DNA of 64,000 nt from NCBI RefSeq assembly GCF_900007165.1, contig NZ_CYGY02000064.1:62001-126000 (forward strand). The letters run 5' to 3'. The position numbers and the translations under genes are program-made. Origin of the DNA: Paraburkholderia piptadeniae. Lineage in GTDB: Bacteria > Pseudomonadota > Gammaproteobacteria > Burkholderiales > Burkholderiaceae. Numbering within the stretch: position 1 is the stretch's first letter; each line of letters begins with the position of its first letter. The notes under the pieces are model-generated. The model ran no database searches. It had not been told where the DNA came from and was given only the letters and a program-made list of their open reading frames with translations. Of the stretch, positions 61,702 through 64,000 are shown piece after piece.

Positions 61702-62415
61702 TCAACTGATGTAGCGCAGCAATTCCAGCAATTCGCCGGGCGAGTTCACCACATGCCTCGCGTGCCATTGAGTCGGCGGAATGTCGTTGCCGCAATAGCC
61801 GTACGCCGCGGCCACCGTCACCATTCCGGCGGCAAAGCCTGCCTGAACGTCGCGCAAGTCGTCGCCGACATACACGACCCGCTCAGGCGGCAAGTCCAGC
61901 TCCTTTGCGGCGTGCAGCAGCGGCGCGGGGTGCGGCTTCGAGTGCGGCGTGGTGTCGCCGCTGACGACGCATCCGGCGCGCATATCCAGCCCCAGTTGTG
62001 CGACGAGCGGCTCGGTCAGCCGCGCGACCTTGTTCGTCACGATGCCCCAGAGCACGCCGCGCGCATCGAGTTCGTCGAGTATGTCGCCGATGCCGGGAAA
62101 CAGTGTCGTCTCGATGCACAGATCGGCTTCGTAGTTCGCAAGGAACTCTTCGCGCATCGACGAGTAGTCGTGATGCTCGGGGCCGATGCCGAATGCGCCG
62201 CCCAGCAGCCCGCGCGCGCCGGCGGACGCGAGCGGCCGCAACTGCTCGAGCGGCACCATCTCGAGGCCGCGCTCGTGGCGCATCTTGTTGACGGCGGCGG
62301 CGAGGTCGGGCGCGGTGTCCGCGAGCGTGCCGTCGAGATCAAAAAGGATGCCTTGGCAGAGACCGATCGACGCGTCTTCGTCTTCTCGTTGTGGCAGGGG
62401 CGTGGGATCGCTCAT
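61702..62415 (-). CDS. gph: Phosphoglycolate phosphatase
   Basis: A 237-residue HAD-family phosphatase that removes 2-phosphoglycolate. Motif I is LFDLDGTLADTAPDL with the nucleophile Asp, motif II GIVTNKVARLTEPL, motif III and IV HSKPHPAPLL and VYVGDDLRDVQAG. ATG 62415 is family-like; the frame opens at 62469. It is 35 bases downstream of ubiG, so both are probably one transcript. Confidence 0.95.
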   Translation of the reverse strand: MSDPTPLPQREDEDASIGLCQGILFDLDGTLADTAPDLAAAVNKMRHERGLEMVPLEQLRPLASAGARGLLGGAFGIGPEHHDYSSMREEFLANYEADLCIETTLFPGIGDILDELDARGVLWGIVTNKVARLTEPLVAQLGLDMRAGCVVSGDTTPHSKPHPAPLLHAAKELDLPPERVVYVGDDLRDVQAGFAAGMVTVAAAYGYCGNDIPPTQWHARHVVNSPGELLELLRYIS

Positions 62416-62450
62416 TGATGTAGGCGCAGGGTGCGAAAAAGGCGGGTGGC

Positions 62451-63149
62451 TCAGGCGTCGCGGCGGCACGCGAGCATGTAGTTGACGTCGGTATCGCTCG
62501 ATAGCCCGAAGTGGCGGGTGAGCGGGTTGTACGTGATGCCCTTGATGTCGGCCGTTCGCAGGCCCGCCACGCGCGCGAAGCCCGCGAGCTCCGACGGACG
62601 GATGAAGCGGGCGTAGTCATGCGTGCCCTTCGGCAGCATGCGTGCGAGGTACTCCGCGCCGATTACGGCCAGGAGATACGATTTGACGTTACGGTTGAGC
62701 GTCGAAAAGAACACCCAGCCACCAGGTTTGACCAGCGTCTTGCAGGCCTCGACGACCTTGGATGGATCGGGCACGTGCTCGAGCATTTCCATGCATGTCA
62801 CGACGTCGAATGACGCCGGTTCGCGGGCCGCAAGCGCCTCGGCGGCGATTTCTTCGTAATTTACCGTTACACCACTTTCAAGGCTGTGAAGGTCCGCGAC
62901 GCCCAGCGCTTCGTTGGAAAGGTCGATTCCCTTCACATCGGCGCCCAACGTGGCCATCGACTCGGACAGAATGCCGCCGCCGCAGCCGATGTCGAGCACA
63001 CGCTTGCTTGCCAGATGCGCATGCGAGTCGATCCAGTTGAGCCGCACCGGATTCAGTTCGTGAAGAGGTTTGAATTCGGCGTTCGGGTCCCACCACCGAT
63101 GCGCGAGATCGCTGAATTTCTGCAGTTCGTGGGGATCGGCGTTGGTCAT
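62451..63149 (-). CDS. ubiG: Ubiquinone biosynthesis O-methyltransferase
   Basis: The 232-residue SAM-dependent enzyme does both O-methylations in ubiquinone synthesis. It opens DPHELQKFSDLAHRWWDPNAEFKPLHE, the UbiG signature, followed by motif I VLDIGCGGGILSESMA and TCMEMLEHVPDPSKVV. ATG 63149 (MTNADPHELQ) is the family start; the frame upstream to 63575 is not conserved. The gene lies between ompA (upstream) and gph, the usual order in Burkholderiaceae. Confidence 0.96.
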   Translation of the reverse strand: MTNADPHELQKFSDLAHRWWDPNAEFKPLHELNPVRLNWIDSHAHLASKRVLDIGCGGGILSESMATLGADVKGIDLSNEALGVADLHSLESGVTVNYEEIAAEALAAREPASFDVVTCMEMLEHVPDPSKVVEACKTLVKPGGWVFFSTLNRNVKSYLLAVIGAEYLARMLPKGTHDYARFIRPSELAGFARVAGLRTADIKGITYNPLTRHFGLSSDTDVNYMLACRRDA

Positions 63150-63338
63150 GACAGATGCGGCCTCGAAGGCTGAAAAGCAGGGTGGATCGGAGAAACCCTG
63201 AGTATATAGGGCCGCGAACAGGGCGGCAAAAGCGGCAGGCGCGGCACGGCTTCGCGCTGCGGTTGCATCTGCATCTCCATGTGACCGGGTGCCTGGCCGG
63301 GTGCCCGTTGGCACTCGCACCAAATGACATAAAGGCAT

Positions 63339-63366
63339 AAAAAAAGCCCCGCTGAAGCGGGGCTTT
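63339..63366 (-). terminator. Terminator of ompA
   Basis: A clean AAAGCCCCGC/GCGGGGCTTT hairpin is followed on minus by seven T. It lies just after the ompA stop. Confidence 0.92.
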
Positions 63367-63387
63367 GACACTGCGGTAATTTGTAGC

Positions 63388-64000
63388 TTACTGCTTCGAA
63401 GTACCGACAACTTCGACTTCCACGCGACGATCCGGTGCGAGGCAGGCGATGAGTTGCTTGCGGTTCTTCTGGTTGCAGCCCGTCGTGACCGGGTTGCGCT
63501 TGCCCTTGCCTTCCGTGTAGACGCGGTTGGCTTCGATGCCCTTGCTGACCAGGTATGCCTTGACAGCTTGTGCACGACGCAGCGACAGACGGTCGTTGTA
63601 CTTGTCCGAACCGATGCGGTCGGTGTAGCCCGTGGCCACGACGACTTCCAGGTTCAGGCCTTGAATCTTCGATGCCAGGTCATCCAGCTTTTCCTTGCCA
63701 GCCGGCTTCAGGATTGCCTTGTCGAAGTCGAACAGGGCGTCAGCTTGATACGTGATCTTCTGGCTGGTGATTGCCGGAGCTGCCGGCGGCGGAGCCGGCG
63801 GGGTCGGTGCTTGTGCGACCAGTGCGCCATCGCACTTTGCGTTAGCCGTTGCCGGCGTCCAGAACGCATCGCGCCAGCAAAGCTCGTTCGTGCCGTTCAT
63901 CCACACGTATTCGCCGGTGCCGTTCACCCAGTTGTCGTTCGTGGCTTGTCGCGACGCCGGCACCGACTGTGCCGAAGCGGATGCAGCCATAACTGCGGTA
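63388..64000 (-). CDS. ompA: OmpA-family outer-membrane protein (partial, 5' end outside window)
   Basis: The visible 204 residues begin inside a signal peptide (TAVMAASASAQS), then NDNWVNGTGEYVWMNGTNELCWRD and a Pro/Ala-rich hinge (APTPPAPPPAAPA). The C-terminal OmpA/MotB domain (FDFDKAILKPAGKEKLDDLA, VVVATGYTDRIGSDKYNDRLSLRRAQAV) binds peptidoglycan and anchors the outer membrane. It has no room for a beta-barrel, so it is the barrel-less small OmpA form common in Burkholderia. The start codon lies beyond base 64000. Confidence 0.93.
   Translation of the reverse strand, partial: TAVMAASASAQSVPASRQATNDNWVNGTGEYVWMNGTNELCWRDAFWTPATANAKCDGALVAQAPTPPAPPPAAPAITSQKITYQADALFDFDKAILKPAGKEKLDDLASKIQGLNLEVVVATGYTDRIGSDKYNDRLSLRRAQAVKAYLVSKGIEANRVYTEGKGKRNPVTTGCNQKNRKQLIACLAPDRRVEVEVVGTSKQ

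Overview
The window is high-GC, gene-dense DNA that looks like a chromosome segment of Burkholderia, Paraburkholderia or a close relative (Burkholderiaceae, betaproteobacteria). The reasons are the strong G/C bias at third codon positions, the betaproteobacterial type of most proteins, the gph-ubiG-ompA arrangement, a tmRNA whose tag reads ANDDTFALAA, and a DUF2968 protein, a family I know mainly from this group. There is no rRNA, CRISPR array, prophage or intact insertion sequence. One tRNA (Thr, anticodon CGT), one tmRNA and one manganese-type riboswitch are present.

Layout. 1-2918: the start of a LysR regulator, divergent from a CoA-transferase/acyl-CoA dehydrogenase pair. 2993-3766: remnant of an autotransporter. 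3840-9649: tRNA-Thr, fbp, pepN, a DUF4136 lipoprotein and a GDT1-type manganese exporter preceded by a yybP-ykoY riboswitch. 10421-27105: a 17-gene co-directional aryl polyene (APE) type cluster, mostly joined by overlapping start and stop codons. It encodes a chain-length factor, acyltransferase, two ACPs, a membrane protein, an AMP ligase-dehydratase fusion, a glycosyltransferase-acyltransferase fusion, an aromatic amino acid ammonia-lyase, a thioesterase, a LolA-like carrier, an MMPL exporter, three ketosynthases, a dehydratase, a ketoreductase and a lipoprotein. A methyltransferase (27232-27972) and a divergent flavin-dependent halogenase-like enzyme (28099-29346) adjoin it and probably modify the polyene head group.

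29417-37038 is a purine catabolism run: guanine deaminase, an adenine/adenosine deaminase, XdhC, XdhB and XdhA. Together they would turn guanine and adenine into xanthine/hypoxanthine and then urate. 37465-45985 holds dsbB, an amidase, a Kef-like cation:proton antiporter, a class I glutamine amidotransferase-like hydrolase with a long disordered N-terminus, a DUF2968 coiled-coil protein, an unrecognised membrane protein and a GNAT acetyltransferase. 46425-47726 is a citrate-type MFS symporter gene broken by an in-frame amber codon. 47833-53112 has a TPR-glycosyltransferase, a zinc-type ArsR repressor with a perfect operator palindrome coupled to a CDF metal exporter, and an FAD aromatic monooxygenase.

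53192-59673 is the NAD-dependent molybdenum formate dehydrogenase operon fdsG-fdsB-fdsA-fdsD, with a divergent ModE-HTH/periplasmic-binding-like regulator. 59827-64000 has small secreted proteins, an orphan PAAR protein, ssrA, gph, ubiG and the 3' part of an ompA-type gene that runs off the window. The APE cluster with its halogenase-like neighbour is the most interesting region. Functions are read from motifs and context only; no database search was possible.
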